The notes under the pieces: model-generated
The model's input: the letters and a program-made list of their open reading frames with translations, nothing else
What the model was told of the DNA's origin: nothing
Database searches by the model: none
Part shown: piece by piece, positions 22,718 through 34,922 of the stretch
Layout of the letters: each line of letters opens with the position of its first letter
How positions within the stretch are numbered: position 1 is the first letter of the stretch
NCBI GenBank assembly: GCA_015956445.1
Contig: WIUZ02000009.1
Coordinates: 1,054,001 to 1,118,000 of the forward strand
DNA: 64,000 nucleotides
Origin: Thelephora terrestris
Lineage: Eukaryota; Basidiomycota; Agaricomycetes; Thelephorales; Thelephoraceae
Direction of reading: 5' to 3'
Position numbers and translations under genes: made by a program

Positions 22718-23465
22718 ATGACGACCGGATCGCCACAGACCTCACTTAGCGACGACAAGGTCAAAGAAGCACCCCAAATCGTCACCTTCACCTGGGACTC
22801 AGCCACCGTAGCCCTCAGCCGTTACAGATCTAGGTTTTTCTTGGTCTACGTCGATGGGCAACACCTCCCCGAGCCCGGAAAACGCATTCACTCATCCCTC
22901 AACGTCGTCTCGTGGCACTCGAATCATCATTCCAAGAAAGGTCCAAAGGTCGATTCCTTTTGGTTGAACTGCAGTCGAGGGGACAGCGATCCGGAGGATC
23001 CGAACGGGGTACTCTATCGGCTGCTCGATGTGGATCCGCCTCTGGTTCGCCGCACGGGACGGGAGAGAAATGAAACTTCGGCGGCTGATGCAGCTTCTTC
23101 TGTTGGCTGCGACGAGTTTGAGGTCCTAGTTCCGGAAGAAGGGCTTATCAGGCAGTGCTATTATTGCCTGTCTTGGGAAGACGACGAACACAGGTACTCG
23201 GAAATAAAGCATGACAAATATTGGTGCTCAAAGGTGCGTGACTTTGCGGAACCTTCCCAACTGAGAATTGTGGCTGACTCAACGTGGTTTTAACTAGTGT
23301 AAGAAGAAAGGGCGTCTCCTGTCTACCCTCACCCCAAAGGAAAAATCGGCAACACACGTTGGAGATCTTCACACACTGGAGAGGGAAAGCATTTATGCAC
23401 GAAGTTTTCAGCCGTTATCGTTACAATACCAGCCTCAGTCCGTTGAGCATCGTGCTCGTCGGTAG
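22718..23465 (+). CDS. hypothetical protein with candidate zinc ribbon, 227 aa
   Basis: I do not recognise the family. Two exons (22718-23233 and 23298-23465) give 227 aa. Residues 1-100 look globular, with a beta-rich opening (IVTFTWDSATVAL, RFFLVYVDGQHLPEPGK). The most distinctive feature is CYYC about 20 residues before a second pair, CSKC, which is completed only when the intron is removed. Together they form a plausible four-Cys zinc-binding site. Exon 2 then gives a basic stretch (KKKGR) and ends in RARR. The ATG at 22718 is the first in frame, after several in-frame non-Met codons. It may be a nucleic-acid-associated protein, but that is only suggested by the charge and the Cys pairs. 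Confidence 0.6.
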
Positions 23466-25372
23466 CATACATGGGTCTTTATAGTATACCTTTCATCATC
23501 TCTATAAGTACAAGCATCTTAATCCACGGACATTTTTCATGGACGCAGCTAGCTGCAGGGAACATATTTACGCGTTTGACCCGTTGCGTTACATCCGCTG
23601 CCAGCCTGTCCAGAGACGCTTCAGAGTCAGGCTTAGTGACGGGCGTCCCGTGTTGCGCAGGACGGGACAAAGCGAAACCCTAAAGTGAAGCACATGCAAG
23701 GAGCCCACGATTTCCTAGACGTTTCTCTGCCAGGAACGACATACCCAAAGTGGGAGTGGCCGCGGGCCAAGACTGAGTGTGCTGTACGCAGATAGAGAGA
23801 ACGGGCCAGGAGCTGGGGGGACGGCCGTACCTGTGGCCAAAACCCGCGAATCAACGGTTCACCCAAGCCACGATCCGCAAGACCATTGACGACGGCAGCT
23901 GCCATATGACGTCCATGTACAATAGTGTCCAGAGGAGGCCCGTCGACCCGACGGGAAGGAATGCGAGCCCTCCCTCTAAAAGAACAAGAGGCACGATTAT
24001 CACATCCACAATCTCAGCCGGGCAAGCTTCGATCCGTCGCACAGACGTTGCCACGGCGAGGTGCAGTCTAAGCGAGGAGATATGAATAGACCAGACGCAC
24101 TTTTGCATCCGCTGTTTTGGCGAGAGTTTTAGAAGCGAAAGCGGCGAGCCGCCCGATGGCAAGCCTAGGAGGCCACAAGTTGTGACGACACCGGGGACAG
24201 ACCGCTTCGATAACAGGTGGCTTGAACCTCACCCCAACTGCAGTACTTTCTGGTAAATGTGTGGTACACCGGGTCCGTCGGCCATCGTGTCGTCTGTAAG
24301 GGTTAACAGCGCCTCATTGGAATCACCGACGAGAACAGATCACCCTGTGAGGTAAACACTCGGAACCATTTCTAGATGTTGACCTATGATATTAGCACAC
24401 CGCGCAAAAAGAATAGGACCATTGAACTGCGCACCCTATCTAGAGGTATTTCTGCTCGGTCCGTCAGCGTCCTACCCCAGATCTGTAATAATCACCCGCG
24501 TTTTTCTTGAGTCACGGCACTTGTTAACGATGGGGGATCTGCAAAGTCAAAATGGTAAACCAGGAAACCGCTTCGATCAACTTCTGCGGTCGAATCTTTT
24601 CTCCACTCTTTCTGGAGAGCGTTTCCGCACCCCTTTGCGCACTCATTTGAAAGAGTGTTTCCGCAATTTTGTTTATGGTCCGTATGAAAGGTCCCCTCCG
24701 GGTGCAGAATCTTACGCCCCGGACTCCCTATTGGTCGACTCTACAAAAGATCTGGGTGTCTAGACTTTTAGGGCAACGCTCGATGTCACGAGGTAAGTAA
24801 TGCAACGTCAATTGTCTCTCCATCGTTTCCGCATCAACCTCTGACAATTATCAGACCAGTTCCACGGTGTGCGAGTGTCGTGCACTGTAAAAACCATAGC
24901 GCCTGGAACCAAGTACTGACCTCAGGTGCCCCGTTCTCGGTTCGAATTTTGTTGAATTCAACGCACAGAATCCCTAGAGAATCCTCCACAGTGCGCCCCC
25001 TTACAAGATGAGCTTCTTGGTCGGTGTTGCGGTAACCTTCGCGAGATTGCCCGCCGGAAAATCTGCTAGACCACAGAGAAGCCCAATCTTGTACGTATCA
25101 TAGCTGTTGTCGGGAAAGAACGGCTGATTCTCCGCACGCGGGTGGGCATTTCCATTAAGCCACAGGTAGAATGTGATAACCCCAGCGGGGCGAACCGACT
25201 GGGACAAGGTATGTGGGGGAACCAGGTCAACTTCCAAGGAGAAGACTCAAAAATAGAATCTGATACACGATATATACATATAGCTACAGCAATATGGCCG
25301 CACTACGGGGCTCCAAAGGGAATCTGATGAAAGAAACAAGAAAGATCGTCCTGAAAACCGGAGTGCAAACCT
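23466..25372. other. 1.9-kb region without a convincing gene
   Basis: Both strands were read. A frame from the ATG at 24529 to 24763 encodes about 77 residues (MGDLQSQNGKPGNRFDQLL...) with no recognised domain; it could be a small gene or chance. A minus-strand frame at 25237-25001 ends in KVTATPTKKLIL and also lacks a recognised partner. No repeats or inverted termini are obvious. Promoter sequence for neither flanking gene is expected here, since both genes end towards this gap. Confidence 0.35.
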
Positions 25373-26827
25373 TCAACACGACATCGATCTGCCCCTGGTA
25401 TATGCGTTTGATATCCTCGTGCTCTGTCTCAGCCACGACCCCTCTCCTTCGATCGGGTCTGACGGTAGCCTTGGCTCGTTCTCGTCTAAAACCTCCCCCA
25501 AACCCATCGTAGACACGCCCGTCAGTCCAAATCCGGGGCTCCTAGATTCCCTCAACCTCCAACCTTCCACCTTCTCTCGGGACTCGGTATATTCCCTCGA
25601 TTGCTGCCATCCGGGTCTTTCTGAGGGGTGCATGGACCTTCGGCCACGAATAATGGCGGAGTTCAGAAGGCTCTTTAAAGGTTCCCTCTCCTGATCCTTC
25701 TTAAGGCTTCCCTCGATGATCATGTTCTCCATCTCTTCCGTGAGGAGGTCCATGACCCTGTCAGGTATTGGCGGGAGTTGTTGATCGGGCCTCGTCGGAG
25801 GGACAAACGAAGGATCGAGTAATCGTACGCTCTGGTGCAACATACCGAACACTACAATCACAGAAGTCAGATTGATCTACGGAGGTTAAATGAACCGATT
25901 TGCTTTCCAAGTCCAGACCCTTTGCGATCTGGTCGTTCTGTTCGAGAAGTGCCCGCAAATTCCTCGCGTCCCAGTCCTCTTCTATCTGTTTTGGGAATAC
26001 AACGGGTGCAACCCTGGAGAGCGCCACGGAGAAGAAGATGGAGAGTTGATGGAGGAATTGAATGTGTTGGTGTTGTATGTGTTCGGGGAAAAGAAGAGAC
26101 CAGAGCGGTGGGACCGGGTTGACGATTAAGGTGAACTCGGCGAGGAAGGTGATCAAGAAAAGGATATATCGCCACTATGGTATTGTGTGAGGCGTGGCGG
26201 AAGACAAGACACAGGGAGGGCGCGTACGAAGTTCACTGTGCTGGGCGACATTGTGGACCAGATGAAGAGCCCAATACCAGTCACGATGTGGTAACCGGCT
26301 GACTCTATCAGCCCGTGCTTCAAAAACTCTCGTTTGGTTTTACAATTTGTCCAGGTTGAGATCTCGTGTCCAAATCTACAGCACATAAGCAATGCAGTAA
26401 AGGCACCTCCACGTCGGGTATCGCACCTATCGTATGCAAAACGTGTAATAGGGTCCTTCAAAACATTATACGCCAGCCTCCCCTGGATAAAAACTTCATC
26501 TGCGCCTCCTCTATCCGGATGATATTTCCTTGCAAAGGCTCTGTTAGCCTTGGTCAGTTCCTCCTCAGTAAAATCTAGGTGGACGTCGAGGACGTCGTAA
26601 TAGTTCAGAGGCATCGCTCGGTACGCTTCGACTAGGTTGTAGACGAGAAATCCAAGGACGACGGCGGCGTATGCGATCCGGTATTGTCTAGAAAATGCGG
26701 GGGTTCCAGGCTTGGGTGGGTTGGGTATATATCGATGGGAGAAATTGATAAGTCGGCGGGTTGCGATGTCGGGGATATAACACCACCCGGCGAGGCGACC
26801 AATTGCGTAGAGTGATGATGTAGCCAT
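25373..26827 (-). CDS. membrane-associated J-domain (DnaJ/Hsp40) protein
   Basis: This is a predicted Hsp70 co-chaperone anchored in a membrane, probably ER or mitochondrial. It starts at ATG 26827 (MATSSLYAIGRLAGW). Residues about 51-65 form a membrane segment. The J domain follows (about 74-132), with NYYDVLDV, the HPD tripeptide in ARKYHPDRGG (about 103-105) and AYNVLKDPITRFAYDR. Introns near 26430-26380 and 26230-26160 restore the frame into two further hydrophobic segments (HIVTGIGLFIW and YILFLITFLAEFTLIV). A third intron near 25880 leads into a charged, Ser/Arg-rich, probably disordered tail ending at 25373. The HPD motif makes the J-domain call firm; the organelle is not determined. 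It is divergent from ERD2, with 850 bp between them. Confidence 0.82.
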
Positions 26828-27680
26828 GCTTCACGAAGGCCTGAGCAGAACAGAACAAGAATTAGTACAAGCCTTGAACAATAAATGCATGAGAGGAGAA
26901 ATATAAGGCTCAGAGCTCATGAGAGCGTGAATGTGTCCTCCTTCCCGCACCACAGACCGTGGTCGAATCAAGTGTCACCCCACCACCCAAGTGTGTGCTT
27001 AGGCTCTGGCCCATCATCCGAAGCAACCCTGAACCTTCGACGTGTATACGCGCAACCACACGCGGACGCATGGATCTCCAGCGCCAACGCTTGGACCGCG
27101 TGAACGATGTGACGTCCCAATAAAATTGAACCACGTCTAGGACCACCGCAACTCGGAGTGACGACAGACTAAAAGGCTGCTCCGAGCGGGCTTGGCTAGT
27201 CGGACGTTCGCGAGGTAGCTCTGTGAGCCTCCCCGCGTTGTAGCCTCTGCCTTTGATCGAACCGCTATGGACTTCGAAGCGGACAATCCATGGTTAAGAG
27301 GCACCAGTGATTTTAGGTGTAGATTGGATGTTTGTCTAGCCTTAAGGTGCGGAAACCACGGTGGAATCTCTAGTGGCGCATCGGGTAATAGACATTTACG
27401 GGGTTCGGGGTGCATGACGGGTGGAACCGAGGACACGAAACGGACGACGAAAGAGACACGATCCGACCAGACGCGATGTGGGTCGAACCTTTTACTGCAA
27501 CATCACGGCGAAGAGGGAGATGAAGATAGAGGTACTCGCCTAGCAGATGAAAGAACAAGGGAGAAAGAGAACAGCCACCCGACGAGGGTCACTGAGAGTA
27601 AAGGGAGTGACGCATGCTTAGTCAGCAGGGACGGTATCAAGCGTCGACGTGTCTTTGATTCGTTTCCTCCACACACAGCC
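26828..27680. promoter_or_regulatory. divergent intergenic region between the J-protein gene and ERD2
   Basis: This 850-bp region must contain both promoters. Frames on both strands (for example 27267-27761 plus) are rich in Arg, Thr and Gly and lack recognisable domains, so I take them as chance. No TATA box is evident near the ERD2 start. Confidence 0.4.
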
Positions 27681-28624
27681 ATGAATATCTTCCGGCTAAT
27701 AGGTCAGCATACTCTCTCCTCGTCGCTCAACCTCATGCTCACCAAGCGTGTCTCTTTATAGGCGACCTCTCGCATCTCGCGTCGATATTCATATTGCTCC
27801 ACAAAATACAGACAACGCGCTCATGTAGAGGTCCGTCTACCGACGCTTCTCACTACGTTCCTACAGCGTTTTTGGGACGCGCTGACCACCCGAACCAGGT
27901 ATCTCGTTCAAAACTCAAGCTTTGTATGTTGTGGTGTTCGTTGCGCGCTACCTCGACCTATTATGGAGCTGGGTTTCCTTGTACAACTTCGTCATGAAGC
28001 TGTTCTTCATTGGTAGCTCTTGTTATATCCTCTATCTCATGAAAGTCAGGTTCCGGTACGCCGCTCCTTTACGCGTTGATTCCGTCGGGTGCTCACCGGT
28101 AATCCTCGGCTCCCAGACCAACTCATGACCCTTCCATCGATACGTTCAAAATCGAATACCTCCTCGGGCCTTGCGTAATTCTCGGCCTCATCTTCAACTA
28201 CAATTTCAAGCTCTCCGAAGTCTTGTGGTCATTCTCTATTTTCCTCGAATCCGTCGCCATTCTTCCACAACTATTCATGCTACAGAGGACAGGAGAGGCG
28301 GAAACCATCACAACCCATTACCTCGCCGCTCTGGGAGCGTACAGGGCTCTTTACATTCCGAACTGGATATATAGGTGCGTGTAACAATCACTCTCTAAGC
28401 ATTTTATTGATTCCTACTTCTTTTTCGTCCTCCGTACTAGGTGGTATATGGAGGAAGCTGTGGACATCATCGCCGTGCTTGCTGGACTTATCCAAACGGG
28501 GTTGTATGCCGATTTCTTCTACGTCTACTTTACAAAGTGAGTCGTCATCCTTCGTTCGCGAATTCCACCCCTCACGACATGTCAAAGGGTGCTGCAAGGA
28601 GAGAAGTTCGAATTACCCGCGTGA
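27681..28624 (+). CDS. ERD2: ER lumen protein-retaining receptor (KDEL/HDEL receptor)
   Basis: This seven-pass Golgi/ER membrane receptor retrieves HDEL/KDEL-tagged ER proteins. The gene has at least six short exons starting at ATG 27681. MNIFRLI is spliced to [22 protein letters not shown], then [21 protein letters not shown]. Later exons contain [40 protein letters not shown] and [15 protein letters not shown], then [20 protein letters not shown]. The last exon gives [11 protein letters not shown] and the stop at 28622-28624. All introns are 50-65 nt with GT-AG ends. The ligand-pocket sequence around GISFKTQ and the LPQL...RTGEAE segment are diagnostic of the family. The protein appears complete. 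Confidence 0.95.
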
Positions 28625-28668
28625 ACAGATCTCTATGCAAAATAATAGACGGTGCTAATGAAAATCAC

Positions 28669-29690
28669 TTATCTTGACCTTCGGCACTCGCGCGAAGACC
28701 TGAACGCTTGACGGATCAAATGAGATATCGCTTCGCAGGCTTTCAACGGATCAGCAATCAGATGTTCCAAGGCACGCCAAGCCATGCGCCTCGGAACGGT
28801 ACCGGGTGTCGTCCTGAGATGAACCAGTAGAATATCACCGTGATGAGCTCGAGCCAACCGATTGCTGTCATACGTCCTCCCAGCGATGTAATCTTCGATC
28901 GGCGCATCGACACGCGTCATAGGCACGCATGCCTTTTGTGCTTGCCCGCCCGCGGTTCCAAGCTTGTCGGGGATTCGTCCGCTGGCTCAAGCTCACTCGT
29001 TCCAACGGTGACCTCATCTTGTACGTAACAGCGCCGCGGTCTCGTCTGACATCTTCAATCCCGACTTAACTCTTCCCGCCCTCGCACGAAGTTGGCTGCG
29101 CCTACGCAGTGCGGAGCCTGGTCCCCTGCCTGAAGCCGTGAGCACCTGGATGACTCATAGCTTCCCCGAGAGTCGCATCCTACCTCGTGGTCGTGGAAGC
29201 ATGACGAGCCGCTGGAGGTTCGAATACGATTCCTGTACCTGTGTTCCTTTCTGAGCTAGAACTTTACAGGCAGCTCCTTTGTCCCACCCACCCAGAATAA
29301 AACCCTCAACGAACGCCGACACTATCGCATTCGCGTCCTCGCTCAATAAGCACGCTATATACTTGCTCAAGACGATGGCCTCCATGGACGTCACATCACC
29401 AACGACGACGACGAGGGCTGATGTATCCAGCGACCCCGCTGGTCGCATGGCTTCGGGTTTGTTTGCTAGGGCCAAATCAACTTGCGACCAGCGATCTGAG
29501 ACGCTCATTGTTGAACGTAGCAGGTTCGTCCGGGCTTGGAATGGTCGGGACGCTCATGTACTTTGGCCCTCTCAGGTGTACCCGATAAAAGCCTATTACT
29601 CCGCTCCTCCAGGGGGTGGCAGTGTGTTTCACCGCCCGCGTTTTGGGGTATCCTGCCGGCAGCCTGATTGACAGCCCATGCATTTCCCCC
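28669..29690 (-). CDS. possible hypothetical gene, structure unresolved
   Basis: Two minus-strand stretches look more protein-like than the background. One (29508-29155) contains TSALVVVVGDVTSMEAIVL and SAFVEGFILGGWDKGAA. The other (28926-28669) contains AHHGDILLVHLRTTPGT and RMAWRALEHLIADPLKACEA and stops just past the ERD2 terminator. A frame upstream of these (29833-29477) may supply an earlier exon. I could not find splice sites joining them with certainty and recognise no domain. They may be exons of one gene convergent with ERD2, or decayed sequence. Confidence 0.3.
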
Positions 29691-31929
29691 GCTCTGACCC
29701 TAAGACCGTCACTCCTCAACAAGCCGAGGAAGTGGCGCCTTCCTCCATCGCTTCCTCTGTTGTAAGAATCCAATCTTGGCGACCCCCAGAAAGCTGAAGG
29801 TAGGGGATCGACCAACTTCCACGAAGTTGGCACCGGGCGCTACTCCTCCGCTCAGAGACTATTCTCTTACAACATAGTGAGATCTACCACGGAGGACGAT
29901 GCCAAGTCCTCTACAGTCGGGCTGTGCACTACCATGGGGCAGTGAGTGATGGTTGTTTTCGAGACTTCCGTGCTTTTGAATGGCACCGGCGCCCCACTCT
30001 TGCGCCGACGGCAACAGCATCAGCCCAGTTTCCCCCGCTAGTATGTAGGTGTTAGCAGGGATCGACGTTTACATATTCATCACTGATCATCCGCACAGCC
30101 GATTCCAAGCGGTCCACGGTTCAATGCGCTGATATCTGGTATACCGTCGAATCGGACCGGGGGGCCTTCTGTGGACGGTTAGTGCACCTCCTTCGCAATT
30201 GCGCAAAGTTTTGTCGTCGCCCTAGTCAACCCTTGAGATGGTTGACAGGGCGGAGAATGCGCTACTCGCCGCTCTTGAGCCGGAGTAGTTGTTTTGGTCC
30301 GTACAAGCGACCCACACGCCGACTTTTAGATCGTGCCTGCAGACAACGCATAGTCCGTTGGGGTGAGTATGGCGGGTCGAGAATGGGAGAATGGGTGTGA
30401 GGTCTTGAAGGCTGAGGCTCTTCTGCGACTTTGGCTTACGCAGGACCGACAGACTCATAGAAGCTCTCAGCGAAAAGAAAGGAAAAGTTGGAATGCTCAA
30501 GCGGTAATGCGATGTACGACAGGGCTAACAAGGTGAGGTTGTGATGTAAAGGATGCGAGGAATTTTTTTGGTTTAAAGGCATCCACAATGCAGCGGTATG
30601 CCTTGGTATCTGTATCCGAGACTCGTTCGCTTCTCTATAGCACGGTGGGCCAGAGACGACAATTGGTCACTGCAATACGAGATGTCGCCTCGTCGTCGTG
30701 AGCATTTCTTTGCTATCTTTGACGAGTGTAGCAACCGGGAACCGACAAATCTCTGTCTGCAGATCCAAGGTTATTGACAGGTGGGGCGTACGGTTCGCAC
30801 TGGGTGGATTGAGGGATCTAAGCCAACGAGCTCCGCCACATCGTACCTCATATTTCCATCCCCTTGTGGAACAAGAAACAAGACAGCCCGGAGATTGGCG
30901 AACTTTGGGAAGGGGGGTTGCTGCTTTCTCCTTCTCCTTCCGTGAAGCTCCTTTATCTATCGCTTAGTTGTCGGCGCAGACGGGTACTTTGACTGGTGGA
31001 GTGCTGTTTAGGTTCACTTGTAGCAGGTTGAGTGAGGAGTTTATGGAGGAACCGAGGTGGTGATACGAAGCTCGTGGGCAACATTAAATAAACGTGCTCC
31101 GGACACGAGCAGAATGTCCCCCTACTATAGAACCGAACAGAAGGGAACATCCGAAGGTGCTCTTCAGTAAATGACAATTTCGTCAACTTCACGTCTGGCT
31201 GTGTATGTAGGATGCAGTGCAAGGGCATGAGTAAAATGGGCGGGCTGATCGTGATAAGGCGGCTGTACTTGAAAGCTTGTTGTACAGATGACAAGCGAAC
31301 TTGGCAAGGCAGCATTGCTGATCACCTCCAATACGTTTGAGCCAGATCAAAAAACCTAGTAACACCGCCTTGGAGGGGATTCCCAAATATGAGGAGGTCA
31401 GGATCACAGGCGCATTCACTTGTTGGGATGAGCCAATCATCTTTGAGGAGCGCCCAACTCAACTAAGCACGGAGCCGATCAATCGATCGCGCTCAAGCAC
31501 AAACGCCCTCCCAACTACCTGTGGCTGTCGTCGCCCTGCTGCCATCGTGTTGGAATTCGCTCTTCGAGCTCCGAACTTTGAATTTCAAGCCTCTATCTTT
31601 TGGGCTTGACACATGGAGTCCACATCGTGGATCCTGTCGTCCGGTTGATCCACACGCTGCACCCTCGTTGACGAGTCATTAATTTCGACATCGGGTTCAT
31701 GTGACATGTGTCTGCCCAGCATTAACAACAACGCTAGTTGACGGCGAGCCTCGGGAACAGAAACTTGGAACAGATCCAGAACCCAACGAAGCTGAAAAGA
31801 GAATAGGGGGAACGCAAGGATGAAGCGCATTTGCGGTGCACAAGGTTGTATTCGGTTTCCACATTTTGGACCTGGCCCAACGGCGTTTTGCGAAAGCATC
31901 TGGGGTTCAACCATGCTAACCCGAGCCCA
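29691..31929. other. 2.2-kb region without a recognised gene
   Basis: Short frames exist on both strands but none has a recognisable domain or a consistent splice model. A minus-strand frame at 31914-31585 has a hydrophobic stretch (FILAFPLFSFQLRWVLDLF) and an acidic end. It lies head-to-head with the DUF6535-type gene, so it could be another decayed gene. No transposon ends were seen. Confidence 0.35.
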
Positions 31930-32006
31930 ACAGTATATAACGAGTCTCTCGCCCTCCTTTTTCCACCCGTCCCCTTCTTCTGGGTTCTTCTAGGTTCTAT
32001 ACCTTC
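31930..32006 (+). promoter_or_regulatory. core promoter of the DUF6535-type gene
   Basis: AGTATATAACGAGTC (about 31933-31947) is a TATA-like box. It is followed by a pyrimidine-rich run (CCCTCCTTTTTCCACCCGTC) and then the possible start codons at 32007 and 32060. The same arrangement is kept before the plus-strand DUF6535 relics (about 36990-37040 and 49470-49520, with ATATATGACGGGTC and the same CCTTTTCCACCCGTC run). This supports a shared ancestral promoter. Confidence 0.55.
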
Positions 32007-32059
32007 ATGGCAAACGAAGAGAATGTCAACCCATCACAGTATGCGCACCTGTCACACAT

Positions 32060-34922
32060 ATGTCCCCGACGAGATTAACAGCGTCCATTAGTCTAGACGA
32101 TGATGCCCTTGAAGCTCCCCAAACCTTCCCAAACCCACGAGCCCGTGTCGAGTTCTACAACACGTTCAAGCGTGAAGCCGACGAGTATGACAGCGGTTTC
32201 ATCAAGAGGTATGATGACGAGGCAACCACCACGTTAATCTTCGTAAGTTCTTTGCCGCGTCCTTGGTTGTTCTGCTACCAATATTAACACTGGCAATAGG
32301 CTGGTTTCTTCTCTGTCGTCACGTCCATTTTCATCGTCAACACTCAGGGCAAGCTCCAACCCGATTATACACAAATGAACTACGCCCTCCTTTCAATCAT
32401 CGCTCATGCTTCACTTGGGGAAGTTTCCGTTGGTCCTAACGCCGCATTCCCGCAATGGACTGGCCCAGATCCCACCATCGTACACGTTCAGGCCATTCTT
32501 TACTCGAGCTTGAGTGCTTCGCTTCTCGCCGCGTTCATCGCTGTGTTGGCCAAGCAATGGATCAATCGTTACTCTCGGGCTGAGATGCGCGGGTCTACCG
32601 TTGATCGTATCCGAGACCGACAGCGCAAGATGAAGGGTATGGTGACCTGGCACTTCGACCTCGTTATGGAGAGTCTTCCTATCATACTCCAAGCTGCTCT
32701 ACTCCTCCTCGGTTACGCCCTCTCCAACTACCTCTTTACCATCAACAATGTCGTTGCTGGGGTCGTCGTCGGTGTCACCGCATTTGATGTACTCTTCTAC
32801 CTGCTCATTTGTTCCGCTGCCACCCTATCCTACAACTGTCCGTTCCAGGTCCCTGCCTCCTTCGTGATCCGCTCCATGTTCCGCTTTGACAACGAGCACC
32901 GAAAGTACCCCAGGAGAACCAGGAATTGGTTCGCGCGCACGTTCACGTTCTCCACGAAAAAGCAAGGGCCGAGACAAAAGAGTGCGGGACCCGACGCTTT
33001 GGGGGGTTTGGACACGGCCGATGCGAACACGATCGGTGGTCCCATCGAGTTGGTAATGGCTGGTGCTGATCACCAAGTTCCTCTGTTCAACAAGGAAACC
33101 GATTGGCGTGGTTACGTGTTGGACGCGAACTGTATCGCCTGGATGTTCGAGATGTCTATGGGCGCGGAGATTATGCTGGCCATCATGAAGCTCATCACTG
33201 AGGTCGTATGGCACTCTGGCATCCGGACTATCCCGTTGGAAAGATTGTACGACACCCTTCTGGGTTGCTTCGACCACACATCCGGACACCCCGTGGTGAT
33301 TCCCCAGCTGAGGAGCAAGGCCTACCTCAGCGCCAAGGCCCTCCTCCACCTCGCCATCCAGCGCCAGTGCATTGGTAACGAATCAGATAGAGCCGTTTTC
33401 GCATCTATCTCGAACCGGCATCCGATCCTTGGGTCCAGACATTACGAGGGAGATTCGGACCTGGAATCAACTCTCGGGATCATCGATCGCGTCTTCAGTG
33501 ATTATCAAGGGGAAGGATTGTACTGGCAGACCTTCTCGTTTACTATCCCTCACCATGCTTGGATGGCACACATCCTCCTTTACCGCGCCTGGGATGCCCT
33601 CGGGAAAGGCCGACCTTTACCCGACGATGTCAGGGAATTTGTTCTTTACTCCCTTCGACGCGAGCCCTCCCCTCCTACGCCGATCGTGACAGACTGTCTG
33701 ATCATCGCTGGTATGGTCCTCGGGATCGAGTTCCACGTAGATGACCTATTGGTTACCGACAAAAGGTAAAGTATCTCATTGGTTTGTCTTTGGATGAAGC
33801 TCAAGCAACTTTTACAGTTGTGAACGATACCATCAAGTCGATAGGATCTACGAGAAGCTCGTCGAGACGTTTGACAACCCGATCCCCACCGCCGAAGAGA
33901 TTGACCGGGCCCTGGAAACCATGGAACTCATCGCACCCCTCTCGGAGAAGGACATCGCCACGAAGAGTTACAACCTATTCCACGTCGTCATGCAAGCTCC
34001 TGTCTCTGTGGCCTTCACCCAGGAGAAGAAATGGGAGGCTTCTCGTCTCGCCATGCACGGCGCCTACAAGTGGGATAAATTCCTACCGTGGGTCGAGGAT
34101 CCTGAAGAAGTCCTGACTTTCTTGGAACACCACCTCGACTTGGCTACCCGAGCCGGTGAAACCCATGACGAGCCGATCCAGAACGCTTTGCGTGCTCTAG
34201 CCTACTCCTCCGGTCCCGATACTATTGAAGCCCTCAAGTTCTTCGACCCCACCGAACCCTCCTTCGTGCAGGGCATCTGCCATGTTTACCGGGACGACAA
34301 GCCGTTCCAGCTTCGCAAGGCCGCCCTCTTCTTCCTTCCACTCATTGGCGCCAGGTGGTTCAACACCGCCAACCCGATCATGGACCCCGATCAAATGAGG
34401 AGTCTGTGTCTGGACTGGGCGTCGGTCGTCGACAGTATTGATCACACGCACGATGTCCAGAAAGCTATTCTGGCGGTCCTCCTCGGAATGATCAACTCTC
34501 CTCACTGGCGTCCCCACATCCTCGCGGAGAAATGGAAGCTGTTGGAATACTTCACGTCGATTCCTGACGACTCTCAACCCTTGAAGAGGTGTCTCGATAA
34601 CCCGGAGTTGATAGATGCGATCTCGAAAGTGGACAACCCGGTGGCTATCGTCCTTTGGTTGTCAATTCTGTGGTTGAAGCACAACGAGTTGATCCCTGAG
34701 GTTCGGGAACAATTGGAAGCGGTCACGAAAGACGTCGCTCAGAGGAGGAGGTCGGACGTCGACATGTATTTGTCGGTTATGGATTCGGAGGTGAAGAAGG
34801 CCAAGGAAGGGTTAGACAAGCATCATGCGTGGTCTACCGACCCAGCTGCCATGGCTCTCAGGACCAAGGTTGACAATATTCAACAGGCAAAGGTTTCCTT
34901 GGCTGCTCTGATGAGCGGATGA
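32060..34922 (+). CDS. DUF6535-type transmembrane protein, intact copy
   Basis: This is a membrane protein of the basidiomycete DUF6535 family, function unknown. Exons 32060-32242, 32300-33765 and 33818-34922 give 917 aa. The family start is seen in VEFYNTFKREADEYDSGF. Membrane segments lie at about 62-78 (AGFFSVVTSIFIVN), 123-143 (SASLLAAFIAVLAKQW), 180-200 (LQAALLLLGYALSNYLF) and 205-228. A long, mostly helical cytosolic-type region with a Lys/Arg-rich end follows. An upstream ATG at 32007 (MANEENVNP) could replace the start if a 35-nt intron is removed, but that intron would be unusually short. This is the only unbroken member; at least six relics lie between 36.2 and 52.4 kb, interspersed with the NLR genes. 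Confidence 0.85.

Noticed and set aside
23633-24162. Minus-strand frames as a membrane-protein gene
   Set aside because: Hydrophobic stretches are present but there is no start, splice model or domain that makes a gene convincing.
24930-24950. GGTTCGAATTT as a tRNA T-arm
   Set aside because: No matching acceptor stem, D-arm or anticodon arm can be drawn around it.
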